64,000 bases of DNA from Parasedimentitalea huanghaiensis. Lineage in GTDB: Bacteria; Pseudomonadota; Alphaproteobacteria; Rhodobacterales; Rhodobacteraceae. The position numbers were made by a program, and so were the translations under genes. The notes below the pieces were generated by a model. That model had not been told where the DNA came from. It was given only the letters and a program-made list of their open reading frames with translations, and searched no databases. Positions 1 to 9,405 of this stretch are shown here, piece after piece. The stretch spans positions 186,001 to 250,000 of the forward strand of contig NZ_WQLV01000006.1 in the NCBI RefSeq assembly GCF_009753675.1, written 5' to 3'. The first letter of the stretch is position 1; each line of letters begins with the position of its first letter.

Positions 1-435
1 GAACAACTGGTTCATACCCGATCCATAAGGACCGTGGAAACCTGCTCGCGCTTTGGCCATCAGGCTCAAATCAGGTGCACCAGCATTCGTATTCGCTGGG
101 AAATTGTCCACCGGAGTTGCCGGACGATCTTCATCTTCTACGGAATCATAAACCGAGAAGTATTCAGCTGCGTAGGCGCGCACCTGATCTTCTGGCATGT
201 GTGGTCCACCCTCGTCCGACAATGTGCGGATAGGAACAAACTTCAGCCCGTGACAGGCTGCACAAACCTCGGTGTAGATCTGCAAGCCGCGCTGCAGCTG
301 GTTTTGGTCGTAGGTGCCAAACGGACCTTCGAACGAGAACGCAAAATCCTCGATGTGCTGGTCGCCGCCCCCTGCTGCCATTGCGGCAACAGGAGTCAGA
401 GCAAGAGCGGCACCGATTACAAGTTTCTTCAACAT
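1..435 (-). CDS. petC: Cytochrome c1 of the bc1 complex (5' part, truncated by window edge)
   Basis: Cytochrome c1 carries electrons from the Rieske centre to soluble or membrane-bound cytochrome c on the periplasmic side of complex III. The 145 visible codons begin with a Sec-type signal peptide (about residues 1-21, ending AMAA) and contain the covalent haem motif CAACH at residues 58-62. The start is 18 bases after the petB stop, in the usual petA-petB-petC order. The rest of the domain, including the methionine haem ligand and C-terminal anchor, lies beyond the window. Identity rests on the haem motif, the family-like N-terminus and the operon position. Confidence 0.95.
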   Translation of the reverse strand, partial: MLKKLVIGAALALTPVAAMAAGGGDQHIEDFAFSFEGPFGTYDQNQLQRGLQIYTEVCAACHGLKFVPIRTLSDEGGPHMPEDQVRAYAAEYFSVYDSVEDEDRPATPVDNFPANTNAGAPDLSLMAKARAGFHGPYGSGMNQLF

Positions 436-453
436 AGTTTCCGGTCCCTTTTC

Positions 454-1782
454 TTATTCGGCAGCTTTGGCGTCGGACGCCTTGCCATAATGCGCATCAA
501 AATCTTCTTCGATGGTCGCAGGAATGGCAGTTGGTTTTTCGATGACACCCAACAGCGGCAGGATCACCAGGAAGTACCCAAACCAGTAAGCCGAAGCGAT
601 CAGTGAGAAGCTCGCATAAGGTTCTTCCGCAGGCATCGCACCCAGCCACATCAGGGCAAAGAAGTCGACGATCAGCAGGTAGAACCACCATTTGAACATC
701 GGACGGTAAGTACCCGAACGTACACGGGATGTGTCCAGCCAAGGCACCAAAGCCATCACAGCGATCGCACCAAACATTGCCATCACACCAAAGAACTTGG
801 CGTCGATGATGCCACCAGTGATGAACGAGGTGAACTGAACAACCCAAACTTCGGCGGTGAAAGCCCGCAGGATCGCGTAGAACGGCAGGAAGTACCATTC
901 AGGAACGATGTGTGCAGGTGTCACAAGCGCGTTTGCTTCGATGTAGTTATCAGGGTGACCCAGGTAGTTTGGCATAAAGCCAACAATCGCCCAAAACACG
1001 ACCAACACAACAACCAGCGCAAACACGTCTTTGATCACGAAGTAAGGCCAGAACGGCAGAGTGTCTTTCTTGGCTTCTTCTTTCGATCCTTTACGGACAT
1101 CAACACCCGATGGGTTGTTGTTGCCGGTAGTGTGGAACGCCCAAATGTGAACAATCACCAGAGCAGCAATCACAAATGGCAGCAGGTAGTGCAACGAAAA
1201 GAAGCGGTTCAGCGTGGCGTTTCCAACTGCAGGTCCGCCCAGCAGCCAAGTTTGCAACGCTTCGCCAATAAAGGGAATCGCGCCAAACAGGCCGGTGATC
1301 ACGGTTGCACCCCAGAACGACATCTGCCCCCAAGGCAGGACGTAGCCCATAAAGCCGGTGCCCATCATCATCAGGAAGATCAGCATGCCGACAATCCAGG
1401 TGATTTCACGTGGGGCCTTGTATGAGCCGTAGAACAACCCACGGAACATGTGGATATAGACCGCGACAAAGAACAACGAGGCGCCGTTCATGTGCACGTA
1501 GCGCAACATAAAGCCGCCATTCACGTCACGCATGATGTGTTCAACACTGGCAAAGGCCAGGTCAACATGCGGTGTGTAATGCATCGCCAGAACGATGCCT
1601 GTGATAATTTGCAGCACCAGGCAGAACGCCAGTACAATGCCCCAGATCCACCACCAGTTGAGGTTCTTGGGCGTGGGAATCATGATTGTGTCATACAGCA
1701 ACCCAACAATTGGCAGGCGGCTGTGCAGCCACTTTTCACCACCAGTTTTGGGTTCGTAATGATCGTGCGGAATTCCGGACAT
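454..1782 (-). CDS. petB: Cytochrome b of the ubiquinol:cytochrome c reductase
   Basis: This is the 442-residue membrane subunit that holds the two b haems and both quinone sites of complex III. The four haem-ligand histidines fall at residues 97, 111, 198 and 212, the spacing known from Rhodobacter. The Qo-site PEWY motif is at 294-297. About eight hydrophobic helices are visible, and the length matches Rhodobacteraceae cytochrome b. It lies 11 bases after petA, so the two are almost certainly cotranscribed. No oddities seen. Confidence 0.97.
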   Translation of the reverse strand: MSGIPHDHYEPKTGGEKWLHSRLPIVGLLYDTIMIPTPKNLNWWWIWGIVLAFCLVLQIITGIVLAMHYTPHVDLAFASVEHIMRDVNGGFMLRYVHMNGASLFFVAVYIHMFRGLFYGSYKAPREITWIVGMLIFLMMMGTGFMGYVLPWGQMSFWGATVITGLFGAIPFIGEALQTWLLGGPAVGNATLNRFFSLHYLLPFVIAALVIVHIWAFHTTGNNNPSGVDVRKGSKEEAKKDTLPFWPYFVIKDVFALVVVLVVFWAIVGFMPNYLGHPDNYIEANALVTPAHIVPEWYFLPFYAILRAFTAEVWVVQFTSFITGGIIDAKFFGVMAMFGAIAVMALVPWLDTSRVRSGTYRPMFKWWFYLLIVDFFALMWLGAMPAEEPYASFSLIASAYWFGYFLVILPLLGVIEKPTAIPATIEEDFDAHYGKASDAKAAE

Positions 1783-1793
1783 AAAAGGTTTCC

Positions 1794-2354
1794 TTATCCC
1801 AGTTTGATCGTTGTTTCGTCGAGGAACACAGCGACTGGAACCGGGAGGTTCTCAGGTGCGGGTCCCTTACGGATACGGCCAGATGTGTCGTAGTGCGACC
1901 CGTGGCATGGGCAGAACCAGCCATCAAAATCGCCAGCACCATCACCCAAAGGCACACAGCCCAGGTGGGTACAAACGCCCATCATCACCAGCCATTCGCC
2001 AGCTTCATCCATGGTGCGGTTTTCGTCAGACGCGTCCAAGCCAGGCTTGTTGGCGTTACGGTCCAGCTGATCCGGCAAATCGTCCAGTTCGACGGCGCGC
2101 GCCTCAGCGATCTCTTTCTCGGTACGACGGCGAATAAACACCGGCTTACCCAGGAACATCACCGAAATCTGCGTGCCGACTTCGACGCCACTGATATCGA
2201 TGATGATCGACGACAAGGCCTGAACATCAGCCGAGGGGTTCATTTGATTTACCAGCGGCCAAACGGCCGCCCCTGTAGCGACGACCCCAGCGCCACCGGT
2301 GGCGTAATAGAGGAAGTCTCTCCGGGTGCCTTCGTTGTCTTCTGCGTGGGACAC
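1794..2354 (-). CDS. petA: Rieske iron-sulfur subunit of cytochrome bc1
   Basis: This 186-residue protein carries the 2Fe-2S cluster that takes the first electron from ubiquinol. The cluster motifs are CTHLGC at 128-133 and CPCHG at 148-152. A twin-arginine TRRDF near residue 11 followed by a hydrophobic stretch is the Tat signal-anchor typical of Rhodobacter Rieske proteins. I chose the GTG start because a GGAG sits eight bases upstream and the resulting N-terminus (MSHAED) looks like known homologues. An in-frame ATG 36 bases further upstream would add residues with no family support. First gene of petABC. Confidence 0.95.
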   Translation of the reverse strand: MSHAEDNEGTRRDFLYYATGGAGVVATGAAVWPLVNQMNPSADVQALSSIIIDISGVEVGTQISVMFLGKPVFIRRRTEKEIAEARAVELDDLPDQLDRNANKPGLDASDENRTMDEAGEWLVMMGVCTHLGCVPLGDGAGDFDGWFCPCHGSHYDTSGRIRKGPAPENLPVPVAVFLDETTIKLG

Positions 2355-2565
2355 GAGGTTTTCTCCAATTCCAGCGCCCGTTTCGGGCAAACATGCGCAT
2401 GCACCGCGAAAATTCGTGGTGGCTCAGGCGGGTATGTACCGATGAGAATGGCTTACGTCCAGCTATCATAGACGCGCAAAAGGCCGCATAGACATGTTTC
2501 TGACAGGCAGCGGTCGCAAAGCTACATAGATATTGGGTGCGCGGCCCGTCATTCAAGGCTCTGCG

Positions 2566-3168
2566 CTATCCGGCTGGAGGTTGCGTTGCCAACATACTGG
2601 GACGTGATTCGAACCCTTTGAACCAATCCGCCAATGCTTCGTTGCCTTGACGCCAATTGCTGTCTGGGTGTCGAAAATCAACATAACCCAACGCACAACC
2701 AACAGCGATGTGGCCTATGTCGAACGGCCCTTTTAAGTGGCTCATCCAGCGCGCATTCAGCGCGGCGCAGCCACCGGCCACTTTACCCAACTGCGCTGTT
2801 TCCCAATCGTCCCATTGCTTATCCTCGGGACGCATCCTCCGCTCATAGGTGGCAGAAACAGCTGCATCCATAATTCCGTCTGCGGTCGCTTCAAGCACCC
2901 TGCTATCCCAACCACCCGCATACAAACCGCTTTTTGCGCGGTCATCCAGATAGGCACAAATCACCCGACTGTCATATAACGTAGGGCCGTCGTCTCGTTG
3001 CAGCGCGGGAATTTTCCCAAGTGGATTGGCAGATTTCACCTCATCCGCTGTTGCCAGCGGTGTGGTGGCCACCGATTGGATGTCCACATCGTCGAGTTGG
3101 CCTGTTTCATGTAACAGCACCATAACTTTGCGGACAAATGGCGATGTTGGGGCGTAAATAAGCTTCAT
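2566..3168 (-). CDS. Glutathione S-transferase family protein
   Basis: A 200-residue cytosolic protein with the two-domain GST layout. An N-terminal thioredoxin-like domain has the glutathione-site loop NPLGKIPAL (about 48-56) and the DSRVI segment (66-70), followed by an all-helical C-terminal domain. The start is fixed by GAGGAG five bases upstream; the open frame continues further 5' but without a comparable site. Substrate is not predictable from sequence. It is followed by petABC on the same strand with a 211-base gap, so it is probably transcribed separately. Confidence 0.88.
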   Translation of the reverse strand: MKLIYAPTSPFVRKVMVLLHETGQLDDVDIQSVATTPLATADEVKSANPLGKIPALQRDDGPTLYDSRVICAYLDDRAKSGLYAGGWDSRVLEATADGIMDAAVSATYERRMRPEDKQWDDWETAQLGKVAGGCAALNARWMSHLKGPFDIGHIAVGCALGYVDFRHPDSNWRQGNEALADWFKGFESRPSMLATQPPAG

Positions 3169-3232
3169 ATCATTCTCCTCTTTGCCCGCACAGTAGGTAA
3201 CTGGCAGGCAAAGGGAAGATGATTTGAGCTGA

Positions 3233-3940
3233 CTAAAGCTCGACGCGCACGTCGTGCATCCATAACTTGGCAGGCCGAGACAACATAAACACAACCACAT
3301 CAGCCAAATCTTCGGGTTCGGTAAAAATATGGTTGGGAACATCTTCACCAGCTTTGGCAAACATCCCTGTGTTGGTGCCGCTCTGATACAACCCGGCAAC
3401 CCGAACGCCACTTTCGGATTCGTCTTCCTTCAGCACGTCAGTAAAGCCACGCACGCCAAATTTAGTGGCAGAATAAACTGACTGTCCAGCCTGTGCGACG
3501 ACGCCAGACTTGGAAGCTACGTTGAGAATTGCGGCTTCTTCTCGGGTTCGCAATGAGGGAAGGAGATGTCTGGTTAGCTGCATCAAGGCGATCAAATTGG
3601 TCTGAACTGTCGTCACCAACATGTCGGCGTCAATGGAATCCAGCGGCCCTGCCTTATGCCATACTCCTGCGTTATTGATCAAAATATCAACGCCGCCTAA
3701 ATCGCTTTCGATGAGATGCGCAGTGTGTGCGAGCGCATGAGCATCCATAAAATCCACAGAATATGCGCGTGCCTCTGCTGCGCCTAGCGCCAGCGATTCT
3801 GCAACGACCTGGTCCAGCCGGGCGCTATTGCGTCCAAGAATGGCAATTCTACAACCTTCGGCAGCCAGTTTTAGACAGATATGCCTGCCAATACCGTCGC
3901 TACCACCGGTTACAACAACCACTTTATCCCTAAGTTTCAT
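3233..3940 (-). CDS. Short-chain dehydrogenase/reductase
   Basis: A classical SDR of 235 residues. The cofactor loop TGGSDGIG is at 11-18, NNAG at 89-92, catalytic Ser at 143, and the YSATK pair at Tyr156 and Lys160. It should be an NAD(P)-dependent oxidoreductase in the cytosol. The C-terminal MHDVRVEL resembles SDRs annotated as YdfG- or sepiapterin-reductase-like, but the substrate is unknown. It lies 64 bases upstream of the glutathione transferase on the same strand, a possible operon. Confidence 0.88.
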   Translation of the reverse strand: MKLRDKVVVVTGGSDGIGRHICLKLAAEGCRIAILGRNSARLDQVVAESLALGAAEARAYSVDFMDAHALAHTAHLIESDLGGVDILINNAGVWHKAGPLDSIDADMLVTTVQTNLIALMQLTRHLLPSLRTREEAAILNVASKSGVVAQAGQSVYSATKFGVRGFTDVLKEDESESGVRVAGLYQSGTNTGMFAKAGEDVPNHIFTEPEDLADVVVFMLSRPAKLWMHDVRVEL

Positions 3941-3992
3941 ACAGTTGCTTCCTTGGTATTCGCAAAAGCTATAGCAACGTCGTCAGGTGATG

Positions 3993-4616
3993 CTAGCTCT
4001 GCGTTATTCTGCCCTGCATCAACACAGCCAACGTCTCTAGTTCAGAGCCAAGTCCATCCTTGATTTGCTCCGCTACAGCCTCACGCGCACCAATCGACTT
4101 ATTCTGACTTAATTTCCAAGTGCCATCCACATCTCTGATTCGCATCCGCGCTGGCACGATCATCCGCATCATCCGCTCTAATGTTTCGGGAGCCATCTTA
4201 GTTGTGGACCAAGGTGGTTTTGGCAGCAGCTGGGCTTCATAAAATGCGGATTGCCGATCCAACAGGTCACGCAGTTCATCCGCCGGACGCAGCTCTAGGT
4301 CCCCCGTCAAATGCACAGCTACGTAGTTCCAGGTCGGCACCTGATCCTCAACCCCATACCAGTCCGGTGAGACGTAGCCATCGGGCCCACTTACGGCGAT
4401 TCGTGCCGGGTAAGCGTTTTTCAACATTTTTACGATGGGGTTTGAACGCACCAAGTGTAGTTCCGCCCATTGACCATCTTGTGACAGCAAGAATGGTACA
4501 TGGCTGATCAAGGGAGCACCTTCGCAAGAAATCGCCAAAACGCCATAACCACGGGCACGCGCAAAATCTAAATTCTGCTCTGTTTCAGCATCGTGAAACA
4601 TCGGATTGGGATGCAT
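3993..4616 (-). CDS. FMN-binding negative transcriptional regulator family (PaiB-like) protein
   Basis: A 207-residue protein of the PaiB/FMN-binding split-barrel family. Family features visible are the N-terminal MHPNPMF start, the VPTWNYVAVH segment near residue 92 and WKLSQNK near 167. In Bacillus, PaiB represses protease and sporulation genes. Most proteobacterial members are uncharacterised and the family also resembles flavin reductases, so the regulatory role is only a family label. Same strand as the SDR, with a 52-base gap. Confidence 0.85.
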   Translation of the reverse strand: MHPNPMFHDAETEQNLDFARARGYGVLAISCEGAPLISHVPFLLSQDGQWAELHLVRSNPIVKMLKNAYPARIAVSGPDGYVSPDWYGVEDQVPTWNYVAVHLTGDLELRPADELRDLLDRQSAFYEAQLLPKPPWSTTKMAPETLERMMRMIVPARMRIRDVDGTWKLSQNKSIGAREAVAEQIKDGLGSELETLAVLMQGRITQS

Positions 4617-4754
4617 TGATCTCTCCTTTTGCGCCCACTCTTGAAAACCTTCTCACCAATGGCAAGCGACAATCGACACCTATTCCGCAGGATCCGGGTC
4701 GAACCGCTCAAGGCCCAACTGATAGCAATCTCTTGTCTCAACAGGATCATGTTC

Positions 4755-5351
4755 ATGTCCCAAACACTCGTTACCCTTGCTGTTTTTTTGTTTCCGTTGG
4801 CTTACAGTCCCGGCCCTGGCAATATGTTCTTTGCTGCCAATGGCGCCCGGTTTGGGTTGTGGGCAACTTTGCGCGCGAATTTTGGATACCATCTGGCAAC
4901 ATGGCTGGTGACCGCGGCCATCGGGTTGGGCTTTGTCACCACATTTGACCTCTTCCCACAACTTTTCGTCGCCTTAAAATGGGCAGGATCAGCGTATGTA
5001 TTTTGGTTGGCTTGGAAACTGCTCCGATCAGGTATGCTGCAAAGTGATGAAACGGCCCGACCGGCTTCTTTCAGTGATGGGGTGATGTTGCTGCTGTTAA
5101 ACCCTAAGGCCTATGTCATCATTGCGCTGATGTTTTCACAGTTCTTGACGTCGTCCAGCGACAACCGCCTGTTATTGACCTTGCTGATTACCACTGTCTT
5201 CACCATGAACAACTTTATCGCATTTACGGTCTGGACCCTGATCGGAGACCAAATTGCCAGCCATTTCAGATCGCCAGACAGTGCCCGAAGGCTGAATTCG
5301 CTGTTTGGTGGTATGCTGGCGCTGGTGGCGGTGTGGATGCTTATTTCCTAA
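4755..5351 (+). CDS. LysE-family amino acid/metabolite exporter
   Basis: A 198-residue inner-membrane protein with about six hydrophobic helices and the LysE signature SPGPGN at about residues 18-23. Members export amino acids or homoserine lactones; the substrate cannot be read from sequence. Two ATGs six bases apart are possible. I prefer 4755 because an AGGA sits eight bases upstream, whereas it is only two bases before the first ATG. A longer upstream frame lacks family similarity. The gene diverges from the FMN-binding gene and is followed by the FMN riboswitch. Confidence 0.88.
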   Translation: MSQTLVTLAVFLFPLAYSPGPGNMFFAANGARFGLWATLRANFGYHLATWLVTAAIGLGFVTTFDLFPQLFVALKWAGSAYVFWLAWKLLRSGMLQSDETARPASFSDGVMLLLLNPKAYVIIALMFSQFLTSSSDNRLLLTLLITTVFTMNNFIAFTVWTLIGDQIASHFRSPDSARRLNSLFGGMLALVAVWMLIS

Positions 5352-5393
5352 CGTCCCCCTTGCAAACCGCAACTGCTATTGCCAAATTGCGCT

Positions 5394-5536
5394 TGTTCTC
5401 AGGGCGGGGCGAAATTCCCCACCGGCGGTGAGCAGGTTCATCCTGTAAGCCCGCGAGCGGCCCCGTCGTTAGGGGTGTCAGCAGATCTGGTGAGATTCCA
5501 GAGCCGACGGTCATAGTCCGGATGGAAGAGAACGTG
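5394..5536 (+). promoter_or_regulatory. FMN riboswitch (RFN element)
   Basis: The stretch matches the RFN consensus from end to end. It opens with AGGGCGGGGCGAAATTCCCC, has the CCGGCGGTG core, AGCCCGCGAGCGG, the GATCTGGTGAGATTCCAG arm, GCCGACGG and the closing AGTCCGGATGGAAGAGA. It binds FMN in the nascent leader of the lumazine synthase gene that begins 77 bases later. A weak helix pairing bases 5578-5583 with 5598-5604 would cover part of the ribH2 ribosome binding site, and no U-tract terminator is seen, so translational control is the more likely mode (inference). Confidence 0.96.
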
Positions 5537-5612
5537 CGAAAGGGAGCATCATCGGTGCACCTTATCGTTCGTTATCGCCTTGGGTGACGTGTCTGTACCA
5601 AAGGAGATAACC

Positions 5613-6053
5613 ATGACACACACCCGATATGCCTTTATCAAGGCACAATGGCACGCCGATATTGTTGATCGCGCACTCGAAGGTTTCTTGCAGCTGATCC
5701 CAGCCGAGCAGGTTGATGTCTATAACGTGCCCGGCGCGTTTGAGATGCCGCTGCTGGCTAAGGATCTGGCCGCAACAGGCCAGTATGCCGCCGTGGCCTG
5801 TGCCGCCTTTGTTGTGGATGGCGGTATTTACCGACATGATTTTGTGGCTCAAGCCGTGGTTGACGGATTGATGCGCGCCGGAATGGACACCGGGGTGCCG
5901 GTACTGTCAGTATCACTGACACCGCACCACTATCAGGAAACCGATCATCACAATGCCATCTACTGCGAGCATTTTGTCGAAAAAGGGCGCGAGGCAGCCA
6001 ATGCTGCTCTGATGATCGGCAAAACTCGGGCCGAAGTGGCGAAGGCTGCATAA
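5613..6053 (+). CDS. ribH2: 6,7-dimethyl-8-ribityllumazine synthase, type II (RibH2)
   Basis: This 146-residue enzyme condenses 5-amino-6-ribitylaminouracil with 3,4-dihydroxy-2-butanone 4-phosphate, the penultimate step of riboflavin synthesis. It resembles the decameric Brucella RibH2 rather than the icosahedral RibH1: AQWHADIVD at 11-19, GGIYRHDFV at 70-78 and LTPHHY at 102-107. The start has AAGGAG seven bases upstream. The gene stands alone behind the FMN riboswitch with no other rib gene nearby, so a second, housekeeping ribH probably lies in the main riboflavin cluster elsewhere. Confidence 0.93.
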   Translation: MTHTRYAFIKAQWHADIVDRALEGFLQLIPAEQVDVYNVPGAFEMPLLAKDLAATGQYAAVACAAFVVDGGIYRHDFVAQAVVDGLMRAGMDTGVPVLSVSLTPHHYQETDHHNAIYCEHFVEKGREAANAALMIGKTRAEVAKAA

Positions 6054-6057
6054 TTTC

Positions 6058-6106
6058 GCTCGTCGCGAAAGCGGCGAGCACGCGTCCGCCCGCCCCACGG
6101 CGGGCG
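6058..6106. terminator. Two GC-rich hairpins between convergent ribH2 and thiQ
   Basis: Two adjacent inverted repeats. The first is a nine-base-pair stem with a GAAA tetraloop (6058-6066 with 6071-6079, one G-U pair). The second is a perfect eight-base-pair stem CGCCCGCC/GGCGGGCG with a four-base loop (6087-6094 with 6099-6106). Neither is followed by a clear T-run. They sit where two convergent transcripts end, so a bidirectional transcript-end or RNA-stabilising role is likely but not proven. Confidence 0.5.
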
Positions 6107-6172
6107 CGTTCCGCACCCACCCGGACGAACGCTCATCGCGAGCCATTTCAACCGCTTCAGCTTCACCCCCTG

Positions 6173-6865
6173 CTACCCTAGATAAGCCTTCAACGCTGGT
6201 GGCGGATTATCCAACAAGACCGCCGTTTCCATCGACGGATGGGCCTGCCCATCGGCCACCAGAACCACCTGATCTGCAATGCGGCGGGCATCGCTGGGAT
6301 CATGGCTGACCATCAACAAGGTTGCCCCGCTTTCAGCCAGCAACTCGGCCACCAAATCCAACATTTCCGCCTTGAGCGCCGGCCCCAGCGCGGCAAAGGG
6401 TTCATCCAGCAGCAACAGATCGCGCCCCTGCACCAGCACCCGCGCCAAGGCGACCCGGCTTTGCTGCCCACCAGACAGGGAGGCAGGTTTGCGATCTCCC
6501 ATGCCGTCAAGCCCGACACGGGCCAGAGCCGCCTTAACTTTCGCTTGCTGAGCATCGTCCAAACGTAGATTGGGGTGAATGCCCAAGCCGACATTCTGCG
6601 CCACAGTCAGGTGCGGGAACAGGTTACCATCCTGAAACAGCATCGCAATCGGCCGCTTGCCCGGCGCGACCTTGCTTAGGTCTTTACCCTTCCAATAAAC
6701 TGCCCCTTTGGAGAGCGAGCGAAACCCTGCCAGAGCCTCGATCAGGGTGGACTTCCCTGCCCCCGACGGCCCGATCACAGCAATCCGGCTGCCCGGCGCA
6801 ATCTCCAGATCTGCGCGCAGGGAAAACCCGCCATTTTCAATCAGACAGTTTTCAAGCCTCAGCAT
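6173..6865 (-). CDS. thiQ: Thiamine/TPP ABC transporter ATP-binding protein
   Basis: The 230-residue cytosolic ATPase of the thiamine importer. Walker A GPSGAGKST is at 32-40, signature SGGQQSR at 131-137 and Walker B LLLLDEP at 150-156. The short length and the match to ThiQ along the D-loop fit the family. It overlaps the end of thiP by 14 bases and is the last gene of thiBPQ, so it falls under the upstream TPP riboswitch. Confidence 0.94.
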   Translation of the reverse strand: MLRLENCLIENGGFSLRADLEIAPGSRIAVIGPSGAGKSTLIEALAGFRSLSKGAVYWKGKDLSKVAPGKRPIAMLFQDGNLFPHLTVAQNVGLGIHPNLRLDDAQQAKVKAALARVGLDGMGDRKPASLSGGQQSRVALARVLVQGRDLLLLDEPFAALGPALKAEMLDLVAELLAESGATLLMVSHDPSDARRIADQVVLVADGQAHPSMETAVLLDNPPPALKAYLG

Positions 6866-8408
6866 GCCAGCGGCCTCCGCGATCTAGAATCCAAAACGCC
6901 GACATCGACAGCGCCAGCAAAAGCAATGCCGCACCGGCGGCTGCCTCCATCCGGTATGCCCCCATCAGGCGGTAGACTTGCAACGGCAGTGTGGCAAACT
7001 CAGGGTCGGCAAACAGCGCCACAACGCCCAGATCCCCCATCGACAGCGCCGCTGCCAATCCAGCAGAAAAGCCGATCTGCGCCCGCATCCGAGGCAGCAG
7101 CACCCGCCGCACAAAAGGGAGCCCGCGCATATCCAGCGACATCGACAGACGGCCATAGCGGCCCACCACGGATTTGGCGCGGGGCACCAGAATGCGAAGC
7201 GCAAAGGGTAGCGCCATCACGGCATTGACCAGCGCCGTCACCGGCAGCGCCAGCGCAAAGGGGTTGGCGATGGGATAGATCACGATGAACAACCCGGTGC
7301 CGATCACAAGTGGAGAGGCCGCAAGACCCAAAATACCGGCAACCTCGATCATGGTGCCTCGCCCCAGCGCCACCGCTGTTGCCATGGGCAGCGCCAGGAT
7401 CAACATCAGAGCGGTGCTGAGCGTGGCAACCATGATGGAGTTCAGCGCCGCCGTCCAAACCGAGGCCTTGAGGCCAACCAGACCGGGCACGCCGGACAGG
7501 GCAATGGCCGCCAGTGGCAACAGCAGGAAAGCTGCGGCCAGAAGGATCCAAAATCCATCAAAGACCCGCGAGGTGGTCGAATTGCCATCCCAACGCTGCA
7601 AAGGGCGGTCTAGGCCAGTGCCAAACCCCTCGCCAACTGCCACTTTGACCGCCACCAGCGCGGCTGCTCCGGTCAGCACCAATTGCAGCCCCGACAGCAT
7701 CGCGGCGCGGCCAAGGTCAAAATCAAAACGAAATGCTTGATAGATCGCCAGCTCAATGGTGGTGGCACGCGGTCCGCCGCCCAATGTCAGCGCTACGGCA
7801 AAGCTGGACAGGCAAATGGCAAAGATCACTGCCAAAGCGCCGGGGACCACACGGCGCAGCATCGGGTATTCCAGCAGGTTCCGCGTGGCCCGCGCATCGG
7901 CGCCCAATTGCGCCGCCAGCCGAAAACGTTCGGCCGGGATTTCCTGCCACCCCTGCAAGATCAGCCGCGTCGCCAGGGGCAAATTAAAGAAAACATGCGC
8001 CAGAACCACGCCGTGCAGCCCATAGATCTGCACAGGCTCTAGCCCAAACAGGGCCAAACCATCACTAATCCACCCAGCTCGGCCAAAGACCTGCAGCAGT
8101 CCCAGAATCGCAACAATAACGGGGAGGATAAACGGCGCGCCCAGCAGGGCGATCAACAGACGCCGCCCGGCAAACCGCCGTCGCGCCAAGGCTCGCGCCA
8201 CCGGAACGGCCAGCGCCACGCTCAGTCCCGCCGACAGACAGGCCTGTATCAGGGTAAACCGCAGCGCGGCCCAATCGGCACTGCCCAGCCCCCGACCGGG
8301 TTCAGCGCGCAGGACAACCGCGGCAAGCGTGCCAAAGATCAGCGCCGCCACAACAAGGGCAGCGCCGATCCCGGTTCTTGCGCCTATTGGCTGAGCGCAG
8401 TCAGCCAT
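6852..8408 (-). CDS. thiP: Thiamine/TPP ABC transporter permease
   Basis: A 518-residue inner-membrane permease with about twelve hydrophobic segments arranged as two homologous halves, as in ThiP and the ferric-iron FbpB permeases. It forms the channel for thiamine or TPP delivered by ThiB. The N-terminal half ends around residue 260, and each half has a cytoplasmic EAA-like loop (near 174 and 427). Its start overlaps the end of thiB by 25 bases and its end overlaps thiQ, so translation is probably coupled. Confidence 0.93.
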   Translation of the reverse strand: MADCAQPIGARTGIGAALVVAALIFGTLAAVVLRAEPGRGLGSADWAALRFTLIQACLSAGLSVALAVPVARALARRRFAGRRLLIALLGAPFILPVIVAILGLLQVFGRAGWISDGLALFGLEPVQIYGLHGVVLAHVFFNLPLATRLILQGWQEIPAERFRLAAQLGADARATRNLLEYPMLRRVVPGALAVIFAICLSSFAVALTLGGGPRATTIELAIYQAFRFDFDLGRAAMLSGLQLVLTGAAALVAVKVAVGEGFGTGLDRPLQRWDGNSTTSRVFDGFWILLAAAFLLLPLAAIALSGVPGLVGLKASVWTAALNSIMVATLSTALMLILALPMATAVALGRGTMIEVAGILGLAASPLVIGTGLFIVIYPIANPFALALPVTALVNAVMALPFALRILVPRAKSVVGRYGRLSMSLDMRGLPFVRRVLLPRMRAQIGFSAGLAAALSMGDLGVVALFADPEFATLPLQVYRLMGAYRMEAAAGAALLLLALSMSAFWILDRGGRWHAEA

Positions 8409-9361
8409 TCGTCCAACGCGGCATCACGCACCGCTGCAGCCTCATCCTCGGTCAGCAACAGGGACTTGCCCGGCTCAACCAGAGTTTCAAAGCCATTGGG
8501 CAGGCCTTCGGCTGGGGTCACGGCTGGGTACATCCAGTTGGTGGTTGGAATGATCGACTGGAACACATCCGACACCATGAACGCCAGGAATTGGTCAGCC
8601 AGCTCGGACTGATCGCTGGCAGCCAGTTTCCCGGCAACCTCAACCTGCATGTAGTGACCTTCGTCAAACACCGCTGCGGCTTTCGAAGAATCTTCTTCGG
8701 CAATCAGGTGGTAGGCTGGCGAAGTCGTATAAGACAGCACCATATCAGCCTCACCTTCGAGGAACATGCCATAGGCCTCAGACCAGCCCTTGGTCACAGT
8801 GACAACGTTGTCCGCCAGATCAGCCCAGATTGCCGGGGCTTCGTCGCCATAGGCCGCCTTGACCCACATCAGCAGACCCAGACCAGGGGTCGAGGAACGC
8901 GGATCCTGGATCACGATCTTCTTGTCGCTTGCGGCCAGCTCTTTGAAGTTGGCAGGAGCCGCTGCATCGGCATTGTGCACAAATGAGAAGTAGCCCCAGT
9001 CATAAGGGGCAAACGTTGCGTCTGTCCAAGTCACAGGCAGCGCGTAGTCAGCAGTGACCGAATGATCGGCAAACAGACCGGTAGCCTTTGCGGCGGCGGT
9101 CAGGTTGGTGTCCAGACCCAACACAACATCCGCGTCCGAGCGTTCGCCTTCCAGTTTAATGCGTGCCAGCAAGGCAGCACCGTCGCCAGCACCGACCAGT
9201 TTCAGGTCGCAGCCACAGACCTCTTCAAAGGCCTTTTCCACCGCCGGGCCGGGGCCCCAGTCGGAAACAAAGCTGTCATAGGTGTAAACGGTCAGTTCAG
9301 GTGCGTCGGCATAGGCCGCCGTTGTGCTCAACAGTCCCGCTGCAATCACAAGATACTTCAT
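8384..9361 (-). CDS. thiB: Thiamine/TPP ABC transporter substrate-binding protein
   Basis: A 325-residue periplasmic binding protein with a Sec signal peptide cleaved after residue 18 (AYA-DA), then the ThiB-like LTVYTYDSF start of the mature protein. It captures thiamine or TPP and passes it to ThiPQ. The start is set by GAGG five bases upstream. The frame stays open for over 300 bases further upstream, but that stretch is the TPP riboswitch, so the longer reading is false. First gene of thiBPQ. Confidence 0.95.
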   Translation of the reverse strand: MKYLVIAAGLLSTTAAYADAPELTVYTYDSFVSDWGPGPAVEKAFEEVCGCDLKLVGAGDGAALLARIKLEGERSDADVVLGLDTNLTAAAKATGLFADHSVTADYALPVTWTDATFAPYDWGYFSFVHNADAAAPANFKELAASDKKIVIQDPRSSTPGLGLLMWVKAAYGDEAPAIWADLADNVVTVTKGWSEAYGMFLEGEADMVLSYTTSPAYHLIAEEDSSKAAAVFDEGHYMQVEVAGKLAASDQSELADQFLAFMVSDVFQSIIPTTNWMYPAVTPAEGLPNGFETLVEPGKSLLLTEDEAAAVRDAALDEWLTALSQ

Positions 9362-9405
9362 GGCATCCTCCATTGCGGCGACGGGCAAGGGGGATATGCT
9401 CCCAG

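Noticed and set aside
34-606. Plus-strand open frame opposite petC and petB
   Set aside because: It lies antisense to conserved coding sequence and has no protein-family character.
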